Source of the DNA: Pseudomonadota bacterium | GTDB taxonomy: Bacteria; Myxococcota; Myxococcia; Myxococcales; Myxococcaceae | Direction: 5' to 3' | DNA: 64,000 nucleotides | Assembly: GCA_023426545.1 (NCBI GenBank) | Contig: JAFAAN010000156.1 | Coordinates: forward strand, 1 to 64,000 | Shown: positions 43,077-51,791 of the stretch, in pieces | Numbering within the stretch: position 1 is the stretch's first letter | Layout: the number at the start of each line of letters is the position of its first letter | Program-made: the position numbers and the translations under genes | Notes under the pieces: generated by a model | Told to the model about the DNA's origin: nothing | Seen by the model: the letters and a program-made list of their open reading frames with translations, nothing else | The model's database searches: none

Positions 43077-45119
43077 ATGGCGGCGGCGAAGAACAACGGC
43101 TTGACGCTTCGGATCACCGGGCCGGATGGCTCCACGGCGGAGGCCGTGTCGGAGGCCGAGAGCGTCATTGTGGGGTCAGGCGCTCAGGCGGCGGTGAAGA
43201 TTCAGGACCCGAGGGTCTCGAACCTTCATGTGATGCTCAAGGTGGACAAGGATGGCTCGGTCACGGCCATCGACCTGGGGAGTGAAGGCGGCACGGAGGT
43301 GCGAGGGCAACGGCTGGTCCTCCCCACGGCGCTCAAGCCCGGGGACGTGTTGAAGGTGGGAGGGACCCAGGTGGAGGTGCTCTTCGGTGCTCCCGCGCCC
43401 GAGCGCCCGCAGCCCGCGGGGGCCCACGTGACAGGACCCGCGTTCCAGGGCATGGCTGCGTCGTCTCCTGGAGCGGCCCCGCGCGCAGAGGTGCCGAAAC
43501 GGGTTCCGGTGTTGCCAGTCATGCGCGCGCCGATGCGCCCCGTGTCCACGGCGCTGGGCAACCGTGTGGAGCGCGTCGCCGCTCCGGGCGCGATTCAAGT
43601 CGAGCCTCCGACGCCGCCGAAGCAGGCACCTCCAGGGCTCCAGGCCCGGACGACGCCCACGGCGCGCGGCCCCGTGGCGACGTCGAACACCGCCGCGACC
43701 TCCCGGCGCACGGTGGCGCCTCACCTCCAGGAGCCCCTACCTCCCGAGGCCATGCCCACACCCGAGGCGCACGTCCTCCAGGTGGCGATGCTGTGGGGCG
43801 ACACGATGCTGGAGGTCCAGCACTTCAAGGACGGTGTGCCCGTCACCATCGGTGAGGCGAAGAAGACCGACTTCAACGTCTTCGCGCCGTCGGTGGGCAA
43901 GCGCCATGTTTTGGCGGTCAGCCGCAAGGAGGGGCTGGAGGTGCGTACCCCGGCGGGCTCGCGCACCTTCGTCACCAACCAGGGCCACGTGCGGACGAAG
44001 GACGCGCTGCGGGCCGCGGGCGCGCTCGCCGGTCAGGCGGGTGACGACGCGGAGCAGCGCTTCACCCTGGGCCTGCATGACCGGGTGGAGGTGTCGCTGG
44101 GCGCGGTGTCCTTCGTGGCGCGCTACGTGAAACCGTCCCCCGTCATCACCGCCGCGTCGCTGAAGGACTCCGACTTCACGTTCTTCAAGATCACCAGCAT
44201 CTGCCTGCTGGCGGGGTTGGCGGTGGTGCTCGCCATGGTGCTGACGCCGCGTCAGGGGCTGCCGCAGAGCGCGGACATCTTCGAGTCCCAGCAGCGCGTG
44301 GCGAAGTTCCTCATCACCCCGGAGAAGAAGCTGGAGCAGAAGAAGCTCCAGCTGTCGGCGCCGGAGGAGGGCGCGAAGGCGAAGGATGAGGAGGGCAAGT
44401 TCGGCAAGGAGGACGCGAAGCAGCAGGAGGCGGCGCCCTCGAAGCCCGGCACGCCGGTGGTGGACAAGAGCAAGAAGGAGAAGGACCGGCAGGCGGTGGG
44501 CAAGGTCGGGCTGCTCGGGGCCTTCCAGGGGCTGAAGGGCGGGGCCTCGGACGTGTTCGGTCCGGGGGGCTTCGGCACGGGCCTCAACAACGCGCTGGGG
44601 GGACTCAAGGGCGGCGCGGCCATGGGCGACGCGCAGGGCGTGGGGGGGCTGGGCACGCGTGGCACCGGCAAGGGGGGCGGTGGCACCGCGCTGGGCATCG
44701 GTGGCCTGGGCACGCAGGGCTCGGGGCGCGGCACGGGGGGCTCGGGCGGCATCGACCTGGGCGGCCGTGGCAAGTCCATCACCAAGGTCATCCCCGGCAA
44801 GACGATGGTGGTGGGCGGCCTCGACAAGGATGTCATCGCCAAGGTCATCCGGCGGCACCAGGGGGAGATCAAGTACTGCTACGAGTCCGAGCTGAACAAG
44901 GATCCGAGCCTGGCCGGCAAGGTGGCGGTGGCCTTCGTCATCGACTCCACGGGCGCGGTGTCCGACGCCAGTGTCTCCGAGACGACGCTGAACAACGCCG
45001 CGGCGGAGCGCTGCATGGTGTCGCGGATCCGCCGCTGGAAGTTCCCGGAGCCCAAGGGGGGCGGCGTGGTGTCGGTGACGTACCCGTGGCTCTTCTCGCC
45101 CGCCGGCGCGGGCGGGTGA
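43077..45119 (+). CDS. nfsG: NfsG-like FHA / transmembrane / TonB-like protein (GltG/GltJ family)
   Basis: 680 residues from ATG at 43077. N-terminal FHA domain (about 8-105, with the SNLH phosphothreonine-binding pattern), a Pro-rich linker, a second beta-rich domain (about 235-365), one membrane helix at about 369-391 (FKITSICLLAGLAVVLAMVL), a Gly-rich linker at about 475-565, and a C-terminal domain with YCYESELN and ERCMVSRIRRWKFPEP, two conserved Cys and the TonB-like fold. It can take a cytoplasmic phospho-signal and reach across the periplasm. The FHA should recognise a Ser/Thr-kinase product. Confidence 0.85.
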   Translation: MAAAKNNGLTLRITGPDGSTAEAVSEAESVIVGSGAQAAVKIQDPRVSNLHVMLKVDKDGSVTAIDLGSEGGTEVRGQRLVLPTALKPGDVLKVGGTQVEVLFGAPAPERPQPAGAHVTGPAFQGMAASSPGAAPRAEVPKRVPVLPVMRAPMRPVSTALGNRVERVAAPGAIQVEPPTPPKQAPPGLQARTTPTARGPVATSNTAATSRRTVAPHLQEPLPPEAMPTPEAHVLQVAMLWGDTMLEVQHFKDGVPVTIGEAKKTDFNVFAPSVGKRHVLAVSRKEGLEVRTPAGSRTFVTNQGHVRTKDALRAAGALAGQAGDDAEQRFTLGLHDRVEVSLGAVSFVARYVKPSPVITAASLKDSDFTFFKITSICLLAGLAVVLAMVLTPRQGLPQSADIFESQQRVAKFLITPEKKLEQKKLQLSAPEEGAKAKDEEGKFGKEDAKQQEAAPSKPGTPVVDKSKKEKDRQAVGKVGLLGAFQGLKGGASDVFGPGGFGTGLNNALGGLKGGAAMGDAQGVGGLGTRGTGKGGGGTALGIGGLGTQGSGRGTGGSGGIDLGGRGKSITKVIPGKTMVVGGLDKDVIAKVIRRHQGEIKYCYESELNKDPSLAGKVAVAFVIDSTGAVSDASVSETTLNNAAAERCMVSRIRRWKFPEPKGGGVVSVTYPWLFSPAGAGG

Positions 45120-45273
45120 GGGGCCGAGCGCAGTCTTGAGGCACCCGAGTGGCGTGGACGCAACGGTCCACGCCGCCTCCGTCTTCACCCCCACTGCCGG
45201 TTCCGCGGGGGCGTCCTTAACGTCTGCGCCGCTCCCGCGTTGAGCCGGGAGGGCACGTCTGTCGGGAGGAGCC

Positions 45274-45876
45274 GTGAAGAAGTCTCAGTGGATTGCCGCG
45301 CTCGCGCTGCTGTCGTCCCCGGTTCTCGCGGCCACGCCCCCGGAGGGGGTGCCCTTCCAGCCGCGCCGTGGCTTCTTCACCGAGACGGACATCGGCGTGT
45401 TCTTCACGGTGGGCGGGGAGAACGTCTACTCCAACGCCCAGACGTACCTTCAGCTCGGCGTGGGCTACGACCTCACGGAGAAGCTGTCGCTGGGCGCGCA
45501 CTTCGGCCTTGGCTCGTCCGCGCAGAACTGCTTCGCGGGCTATCTGCCCGGCACGGAGACGTGCGCGCTGTCGGACAACTTCACCATGGCCTTCCTGAAC
45601 GTCACGGCGGCCTACCACGTGCGCGTCCTGGAGCGCCTGTACCTCACGCCCAAGGTGGTGGCGGGCTACACGCGCCTGGACCCGGCGCCCGTGAACCCCG
45701 GCGAGGGCGACCCGGCCCGCGCCATCAGCGCGCCCAATGCGGGCCTGGGCTTCGGCGTGGAGTACGCCACGGGCATGGACCACTTCTCCGTCGGCGCGGA
45801 CCTGCTGGCCCGCTACATCATCGGGCCCGACATCACCTCGTTCGCCATCTTCCCGAAGGTGAAATACACGTTCTGA
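45274..45876 (+). CDS. nfsH: NfsH-like outer-membrane beta-barrel
   Basis: 200 residues. Signal peptide (MKKSQWIAALALLSSPVLAA), strand-rich body (YLQLGVGYDLTEKLSLGAHFG) and closing FPKVKYTF with the terminal phenylalanine. One Cys pair (NCF..., TCAL) could form a disulfide. Last gene before the strong terminator. 154 bp after nfsG. Fits NfsH/GltH. Confidence 0.78.
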   Translation: MKKSQWIAALALLSSPVLAATPPEGVPFQPRRGFFTETDIGVFFTVGGENVYSNAQTYLQLGVGYDLTEKLSLGAHFGLGSSAQNCFAGYLPGTETCALSDNFTMAFLNVTAAYHVRVLERLYLTPKVVAGYTRLDPAPVNPGEGDPARAISAPNAGLGFGVEYATGMDHFSVGADLLARYIIGPDITSFAIFPKVKYTF

Positions 45877-45890
45877 GCGCGGAGACACGA

Positions 45891-45923
45891 AGGGCCCGCT
45901 CCCGTGATTCGGGAACGGGCCCT
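45891..45923. terminator. Bidirectional terminator nfsH / typA
   Basis: AGGGCCCGCTCCCG / CGGGAACGGGCCCT, 14-bp stem with one mismatch, between two converging genes. Confidence 0.8.
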
Positions 45924-45930
45924 CGGAATG

Positions 45931-45951
45931 TCCGGCGCCAGGGGCGCCGGA
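45931..45951 (-). terminator. Second hairpin after typA
   Basis: TCCGGCGCC / GGCGCCGGA perfect stem with a three-base loop, five bases past the typA stop. It adds to the main hairpin. Confidence 0.6.
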
Positions 45952-45955
45952 ATGG

Positions 45956-47803
45956 CTACTGGCCTTCGCTCGCGCGCTCCTCGCGCTTGCGGTCACGCTC
46001 GGCGCGGTAGCGCTCGCCCACCGCCAGCGCCCTCTTGCGCATGCGGATGGACTTGGGCGTCACCTCGACCAGCTCGTCGTCGGCGATCCACTCCAGCGCC
46101 TTCTCCAGGCTCATCTCCCGCGGCGGCGTGAGGATGACGTTCTCATCCCGGCCGGCGGCGCGGATGTTGGTGAGCTTCTTCTCACGGCAGCAGTTCACGT
46201 TCAGCTCGGACGCGTGCGAGTGCTCGCCGATGATCATGCCCTCGTACACCGTGGTGCCGGCGCCGACGAAGAGCATCCCGCGCTCCTGGATGCTGAAGAG
46301 CGCGTAGGGCACGGTGTCGCCCAGCCGGTCGGAGACGATGGCGCCGTTCTGCCGCTTGGGGATGTAGCCGAACCACGGCTCGTAGCCGTCGAACTGGCTG
46401 CTCAAGATGCCCTCGCCACGGGTGATGGTGAGGAACTCCGAGCGGAAGCCGATGAGGCCGCGCGCGGGGATGCGGAACTGGATGCGGGTGCGGCCCGAGC
46501 CCAGGTTGGCCATGTCCACCATGCGGCCCTTGCGGGGCCCCAGGCGCTCCGTCACCACGCCCACGCTGTTCTCCGGCACGTCGCAGAAGAGCAGCTCCAT
46601 GGGCTCGTGGAGCTGGCCGTCGACCTCCTTGGTGATCGGCTCCGGGTTGGAGGCCGTCAGCTCGTAGCCCTCGCGGCGCATGTTCTCGATGATGACCGCC
46701 AGGGCGAGCTCACCCCGGCCCGCCACGCGGAACGCGTCCGGCGTGTCGGTGTCCTCCACGCGGACGCCCACGTTGCGGTAGGCCTCGCGGTAGAGGCGCT
46801 CACGCAGGTTGCGGGAGGTGACGAACTTGCCCTCCTTGCCCGCCAGCGGCCCATCGTTGACCTTGAACACCATCATCATCGTGGGCTCATCCACGGCGAT
46901 GCGGGGCAGGGGCACCGGCTTCTCGAAATCGGAGATGGTGTCGCCGATGGCGATCTCCTCGATGCCGGCGATGGAGACGATTTCACCCGGACCGGCGTCC
47001 TGGATCTCCACGCGCTTCAGGCCCGCGAAGCCGTACAGCTTGACGATCTTGCCCTGCTGGATCTTCCCCCCATCGCGGCAGATGGACACGGGCATGTTGG
47101 GGGCGATGCGGCCGGCCTGCACGCGGCCCACGGCCAGACGGCCGACGTAGTCGTCGTAGTCCAGGTTGGCCACCAGGAGCTGCAGCGACGTCTCGTCCGA
47201 CTTCGGCGGAGGCGGGATGTGGTTGATGATGGCGTCGTACAGCGGCTCCAGCGTCTTGCCGGGCACGTCCAGGTCCGTGGACGCCTGACCCTGGCGGGCG
47301 ATGGTGTAGAGGACGGGCATCTCCAACTGCTGATCGTCCGCGCCCAAGTCGATGTAGAGCGAGTAGACGAGGTCCAGCACGTCCTTGGCGCGGGCGTCCT
47401 GGCGGTCGATCTTGTTGATGACCAGCACCGTCTTCAGGCCCATGGCCAGGGCCTTGCCGAGCACGAAGCGCGTCTGGGGCAGGGGGCCTTCGGCGGCGTC
47501 CACCAGCAGGATGACGCCATCGACGAGGCGCAGACCACGCTCCACCTCACCACCGAAGTCGGCGTGACCCGGGGTGTCGATGATGTTGATCTGCATGCCC
47601 TTGTAGTTGACCGCGGTGTTCTTCGCGAGAATGGTGATGCCCTTCTCGCGCTCGAGGTCGTTCGAGTCCATCACCCGTTCGGCGACGTGCTCGTTGGAGC
47701 GGAAGGTGCCCGCCTGGCGAAGCAGGTGGTCGACGAGCGTGGTCTTGCCATGGTCGACGTGGGCGACAATGGCGACGTTACGAATGTTTTCGCGAGAGAT
47801 CAT
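45956..47803 (-). CDS. typA: Ribosome-associated GTPase TypA/BipA
   Basis: 615 residues, the usual length. G1 AHVDHGKTT, switch region REKGITI, G3 DTPGHADFGGEVER and G4 NKID. Elongation-factor-like domains II, III, V and the TypA C-terminal domain follow. It binds the 70S ribosome and is linked to stress, cold and 50S assembly. Start ATG at 47803 is the one that begins the conserved N-terminus (MISRENIRNVAIVAH). Monocistronic, with its own promoter. Confidence 0.97.
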   Translation of the reverse strand: MISRENIRNVAIVAHVDHGKTTLVDHLLRQAGTFRSNEHVAERVMDSNDLEREKGITILAKNTAVNYKGMQINIIDTPGHADFGGEVERGLRLVDGVILLVDAAEGPLPQTRFVLGKALAMGLKTVLVINKIDRQDARAKDVLDLVYSLYIDLGADDQQLEMPVLYTIARQGQASTDLDVPGKTLEPLYDAIINHIPPPPKSDETSLQLLVANLDYDDYVGRLAVGRVQAGRIAPNMPVSICRDGGKIQQGKIVKLYGFAGLKRVEIQDAGPGEIVSIAGIEEIAIGDTISDFEKPVPLPRIAVDEPTMMMVFKVNDGPLAGKEGKFVTSRNLRERLYREAYRNVGVRVEDTDTPDAFRVAGRGELALAVIIENMRREGYELTASNPEPITKEVDGQLHEPMELLFCDVPENSVGVVTERLGPRKGRMVDMANLGSGRTRIQFRIPARGLIGFRSEFLTITRGEGILSSQFDGYEPWFGYIPKRQNGAIVSDRLGDTVPYALFSIQERGMLFVGAGTTVYEGMIIGEHSHASELNVNCCREKKLTNIRAAGRDENVILTPPREMSLEKALEWIADDELVEVTPKSIRMRKRALAVGERYRAERDRKREERASEGQ

Positions 47804-47885
47804 ACGAACCGAACTGTGATGGCTGGTGGGATGCGCCCGAGGAGGCCGGGGCTTCCGAACCCCACCGGAACCCGGGAGGTCGGCG

Positions 47886-47914
47886 CTTATATGCCGCGAG
47901 TGCGTCCCCTGCAA
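47886..47914 (-). promoter_or_regulatory. Promoter of typA (TTGCAG-N17-TATAAG)
   Basis: Minus-strand TTGCAG and TATAAG with 17-base spacing. A start near 47879 would leave a leader of about 75 bases. Confidence 0.6.
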
Positions 47915-47961
47915 TGCAGCCGGAAGCCCAACGCTCGAGCAGGCGTCGATTCACCCCGGGT

Positions 47962-48984
47962 TCAGGGCGCCGCCTCACCACTGTTACCCCCCAGGAACAC
48001 ACCCGGGGCGTCCGTTCCTTCCGGGGCGTCACCGGCGCCGCTCTGCCGGGCCGCGGACGAGCGCACCGGGGGTGTGGGCCCAGGCGACGGAGCGCGGGTG
48101 CGCACGTCCAGCCGCTCACGGAGGAAGCGCTCGATACGGACCTCCACCCGCCCGGGGGCTTCGAGTGGGGTGGTGTGGGTGCCCTCGGGGATGAACTCCA
48201 GCTCGGCGCCGGGAATCCGGTCCGCCATCTCCTCGGAGATCCATCCCGGGGTGAACTTGTCCTCCCCGCCCGCCACCACCAGCGTGGGCACGTCCACATG
48301 GGGCAGGTGGTCCCAGGCGCTGTGCTCGGCCATGGAGTCGAGGGTGCGGACGAAGACGACAGGGTCCATCCGCGCCAGGTGGTCGAAGTAGGGGGCCAGG
48401 TCGTTGCGGGCGATGCGCTCGCGGTTCATCTCCAGGGAGATGGCGAGCTGCACGGCCAGCTCCGTGCGCAGCATGGCGTGGATGAGCCGGGCGGCCTGGC
48501 TCGGATAGCGCTCCACCACGCGGCGGATGAGGGGGAAGGCCCGCTTGAGCGCGGTGGAGTCGTGGAAGGTGTCCAGCGGGTTGCCGTAGCTGCCGCACAC
48601 GAGGACGAGCCCGGCGACGCGGCTGGCGTAGCGGCGGTGGAACTCCAGCGCCACCTGCACGCCCATGGAGTGGCCGAAGAGGACGGCGCGCTCCATGCCG
48701 GTGGCGTCCAGCATCCGGCGCAGGTCGTCGCAGGTGTACAGCATGCCGATGCGCGAGCGGTCCTCGGGGACGGTGGAGCGGCCGTGGCCCCGGTAGTGCC
48801 AGCGCAGCACGCGGTGGCGCCGCGTCAGGTAGGGCGCCAGGTACTTCCACGCGAAGCCGTCGCAGCCCAGGCCGTCGCAGAGGACGATGCCTGGCAGGCC
48901 ATCCCCCTGGACCTGGTAGTACAGCTCCGCGCCGTCCGGCACGCGCAGGCGGTCCTGGTGGAAGTACCGCGCGCCGGGGCTCAT
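47962..48984 (-). CDS. Alpha/beta hydrolase
   Basis: 340 residues. Nucleophile elbow GHSMG, acid in VAGGEDKFTP and catalytic His in EGTHTTPLEAP. The oxyanion region is DGLGCDGFAW. No signal peptide. The C-terminal 60 residues are Pro/Ala/Gly-rich. Substrate unknown (ester, lactone or epoxide). Start ATG at 48984 overlaps the stop of the upstream sigma-54 activator by four bases, so the two are co-translated and the hydrolase may make or remove the activator's ligand. Confidence 0.9.
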   Translation of the reverse strand: MSPGARYFHQDRLRVPDGAELYYQVQGDGLPGIVLCDGLGCDGFAWKYLAPYLTRRHRVLRWHYRGHGRSTVPEDRSRIGMLYTCDDLRRMLDATGMERAVLFGHSMGVQVALEFHRRYASRVAGLVLVCGSYGNPLDTFHDSTALKRAFPLIRRVVERYPSQAARLIHAMLRTELAVQLAISLEMNRERIARNDLAPYFDHLARMDPVVFVRTLDSMAEHSAWDHLPHVDVPTLVVAGGEDKFTPGWISEEMADRIPGAELEFIPEGTHTTPLEAPGRVEVRIERFLRERLDVRTRAPSPGPTPPVRSSAARQSGAGDAPEGTDAPGVFLGGNSGEAAP

Positions 48985-50564
48985 GCGTCGCCCATCTCCG
49001 CCTCGTTGTCGGGCAGGCCCTTGTCCAGGCCGTAGCGGGAGATCTTCTGGATGAGATTGGAGCGGCTGATGCCCAGCTCTCGCGCCAGCCGGCTCTTGTT
49101 GTAGCGCGTGCGCATCAGGCCCTGCTGAATCATCTCCCGCTCCAGGGCCTCCACGGCCTCGTGCAGCTTGCCGTGGGCGCGCGGGGAGATGAAGGGCCCA
49201 CCGCCGGGAACCACCGCGTCGCGGATGCGGCTGGAGATGAGCTCCGCGGGAATGGACTCCAGGTCGCCTCCGAGGACGAGCAAGCGCTCGATTTCGTTCT
49301 CCAGCTCACGGATGTTCCCGGGCCACGCATAGGCGCTCAGGATGGCCAGGGCCTCCGTATCCAGTCCCCGGGCGCGCTGGCCCTCGCGGTGGTGCTTGCG
49401 CAGGAAGTGGTCGATGAGGACGGGCATGTCGTCCCGGCGGTCGCGCAGGGGCGGCAGCTGCACGCGGATGACGTTGATGCGGTAGTAGAGGTCCTCGCGG
49501 AACTCGCCCCGCTTGACCAGCTCACCCAGGTCCTTGTGGGTGGCGGCGATGACGCGGACGTTGACCTCCTTGAGCTGGGTGCCGCCCACTGGCAGGAAGG
49601 TGCCCTCCTGCAGCACGCGCAGCAGCTTCACCTGGAGCGCGGCGGACATGTCGCCCACTTCGTCCAGGAAGAAGGTCCCCCCGTCGGCGACCTCGAAGAG
49701 CCCCTTCTTGTCCCGGAGCGCGCCAGTGAAGGCGCCGCGCGTGTGGCCGAAGAGGGCGCTCTCCAGCAGGTTGTCGTTGAAGGCGGAGCAGTTCTGCACC
49801 ACGAAGGGCTGCTGCGCGCGCGGGCCGCTGTGGTGGATGGCCCGGGCCACCAGCTCCTTGCCGGTGCCCGACTCGCCGTTGATGAGGACGGTGGAGTCCG
49901 AGTTGGCCACCTTCTCCATCAGCCGGAACACCTCCATCATGGGGCCGGAGCGCCCGATGATCTTCTCGAAGCGGTAGCGGTCGCTCAGCTCATCGGTGAG
50001 GGCAGGGGTGTCCCCAACCTGCCGCGAGGCCACCGCCTCGTGGTTCGCGATCTCGTTGGCCGCGCACTCGAGCAGGTCGGACAGCTTGCTCAGCTCGGCG
50101 CCGTCGAGCACGGGGACCTGCTCGGCCAGCCCCTCCAGGTCCACCTGCGGCGGGGAGAACGGGCGCGCCTTCGACGCGAGCAGCTCCGCCTCGCGTGTGT
50201 CGAGCGGCTGGCGGGCGAAGCCCTCGACGAAGAGGATTCCCTCGTATTCGTTGGCGATGTAGAGCGGGGCGCCCACGATGCTGAAGTTGAGGTGGCACTC
50301 GTGGATGAGCGAGCGGCGCAGCTGCTTGTTCGCCTTGAACTTCTCGTTGAGCACCCGGACGGACTGACCGCAGCGCCGCAAGCCCTCTCTAGACGTCAGG
50401 GCGAGCCGGCACAGCGGATTGGGAGGAGGGGTGATGTCGCCGTGCTGCCACGCGTGCACCACGCCGTGGCGATCCGCGAACGAGAGCTCCACCTGCCACC
50501 ACTTGCGGATGACATCCCTGAGCATGATGATGGTGTGCAGGTTCAGATGCTTCCCGTAGTCCAT
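48981..50564 (-). CDS. PocR-domain sigma-54 activator (NtrC-type)
   Basis: 527 residues from ATG at 50564; the GTG at 50570 sits in the GGAGG ribosome site. N-terminal PocR-like ligand domain (about 10-150) with conserved Cys-containing CRLALTSREGLRRCGQS and ECHLNFSIVGAPLY. Central AAA+ domain: GESGTGKE, GAFTGA loop, GGTFFLDEVGDM. C-terminal Fis-type HTH (NKSRLARELGISRSNL). It opens sigma-54 promoters on binding a small molecule. No receiver domain. Divergent from the CDF exporter across 116 bp. Confidence 0.93.
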   Translation of the reverse strand: MDYGKHLNLHTIIMLRDVIRKWWQVELSFADRHGVVHAWQHGDITPPPNPLCRLALTSREGLRRCGQSVRVLNEKFKANKQLRRSLIHECHLNFSIVGAPLYIANEYEGILFVEGFARQPLDTREAELLASKARPFSPPQVDLEGLAEQVPVLDGAELSKLSDLLECAANEIANHEAVASRQVGDTPALTDELSDRYRFEKIIGRSGPMMEVFRLMEKVANSDSTVLINGESGTGKELVARAIHHSGPRAQQPFVVQNCSAFNDNLLESALFGHTRGAFTGALRDKKGLFEVADGGTFFLDEVGDMSAALQVKLLRVLQEGTFLPVGGTQLKEVNVRVIAATHKDLGELVKRGEFREDLYYRINVIRVQLPPLRDRRDDMPVLIDHFLRKHHREGQRARGLDTEALAILSAYAWPGNIRELENEIERLLVLGGDLESIPAELISSRIRDAVVPGGGPFISPRAHGKLHEAVEALEREMIQQGLMRTRYNKSRLARELGISRSNLIQKISRYGLDKGLPDNEAEMGDA

Positions 50565-50680
50565 CCCCACCTCCGTCGCGTCTCCCCACGCTCCGGTGCA
50601 GGGGACGCCGGGCCTGGCGGCAGCCAGATTCCCGGCCTCTCATACCTCATGAATGGGCATTATCCGCACCCCTCTCTCCC

Positions 50681-51682
50681 GTGACTACCTCCTCTTACAC
50701 GCGCGGCGAATCCGGGCATGGCCACGCACATGACCGGTGCGACGGACATGGCCACTCTCATCACGGCCATGGGCACGGGCACAGGCACGGTCCCCGGAAG
50801 GGCGGACTGGCGGAGGAGCGCAAGCGGGACAAGCAACGGCTCGTGTTCGCCCTGGTCCTGACGGCCACCATCGCGCTGGCGGAGGCGGTGGGCGGCTGGC
50901 TGACGAACTCGCTGGCCCTGATGTCCGACGCGGGCCACATGTTGACGGACGTGTCCGCGCTGGCGCTGAGCCTGGTGGCGCTGTGGTTCGCGGGCAAGCC
51001 GGCGGACGTGAAGAAGACGTACGGCTACTACCGGATGGAGATCCTCAGCGCGCTGCTCAACGGCGTGCTGCTGCTGGGCATCACCGTCGTCATCCTCTAC
51101 GAAGCCTGGGAGCGCGTCCGCTCGCCGGCGAAGGTGGACCTGGGGCCCATGGCCATCGTGGCCTCGGTGGGACTGGTGGCCAACCTGGCGGCGCTGGCGT
51201 TCCTGCACCGCTCCCACTCCATGAACGTGCGCGGCGCGTTCCTCCACGTGCTGGGGGACACGCTGTCCTCGGTGGGCGTGCTCCTGGGCGCGGGCATCAT
51301 GGCGTACACGGGCTGGTACGTGGTGGACCCCATCATCTCGGTCGTCATCTCCGTCGTCATCGTGGTGGGCGCGGTGCGCCTGGTGCGTGACGCGGTGGAC
51401 GTGCTGATGGAGGCGGTGCCCGCCCACGTGGACCTGGCGCAGATCAAGGAGCTGATGCTGCGGGCGCAGGGCGTGACGGCGGTGCACGACCTGCACGTGT
51501 GGACCATCTCCAGCGGCGTCTACGCGCTGTCCGCGCACCTGGTGGTGCAGGACCCCATGGTCTGCAACAACGACGAGATTCTCTCCGCGGTGAAGCACGA
51601 CCTGTTCGACCGCTTCGGAATCGACCACACCACGATTCAAATCGAGAGCGAGACCTACGCCCACCTGGGTGAGGTCCACTGA
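50681..51682 (+). CDS. CDF-family metal exporter (CzcD/ZitB type)
   Basis: 333 residues. His/Gly-rich head (about 12-38), six membrane helices, zinc site A formed by HMLTD in TM2 and HVLGD in TM5, and a cytoplasmic ferredoxin-like end (VHDLHVWTISSGVYALSAHL). Exports Zn, Co or Cd in exchange for protons. Start is GTG at 50681 with no ribosome site, possibly leaderless. No metal regulator is adjacent. The neighbouring activator has no metal-binding motif. Confidence 0.94.
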   Translation: MTTSSYTRGESGHGHAHDRCDGHGHSHHGHGHGHRHGPRKGGLAEERKRDKQRLVFALVLTATIALAEAVGGWLTNSLALMSDAGHMLTDVSALALSLVALWFAGKPADVKKTYGYYRMEILSALLNGVLLLGITVVILYEAWERVRSPAKVDLGPMAIVASVGLVANLAALAFLHRSHSMNVRGAFLHVLGDTLSSVGVLLGAGIMAYTGWYVVDPIISVVISVVIVVGAVRLVRDAVDVLMEAVPAHVDLAQIKELMLRAQGVTAVHDLHVWTISSGVYALSAHLVVQDPMVCNNDEILSAVKHDLFDRFGIDHTTIQIESETYAHLGEVH

Positions 51683-51791
51683 CGGTCCCCCGGCAAGGGG
51701 GCCGGGGCCTGCCCGGGTGCGTGCCCCACCGGACGCTCCCGGCAGCTTCGCCTTGCCTCGGGTGGCGCGAGCGGATGATTCTCCGCGCTCC

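Larger units (their letters stand above)
33418..45876 (+). other. nfsA-H-like operon (spore-coat assembly / Glt-homologous complex)
   Basis: Eight same-strand genes in the order barrel, barrel, TPR, giant TPR, TPR lipoprotein, small secreted protein, FHA-TM-TonB-like, barrel. This is the gene content and order of M. xanthus nfsA-H, which is needed to build the spore coat, and is paralogous to the gltA-C and gltD-H parts of the gliding machinery, which are split in M. xanthus. The block ends at a strong terminator. No aglRQS-like motor genes are present. Confidence 0.78.
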
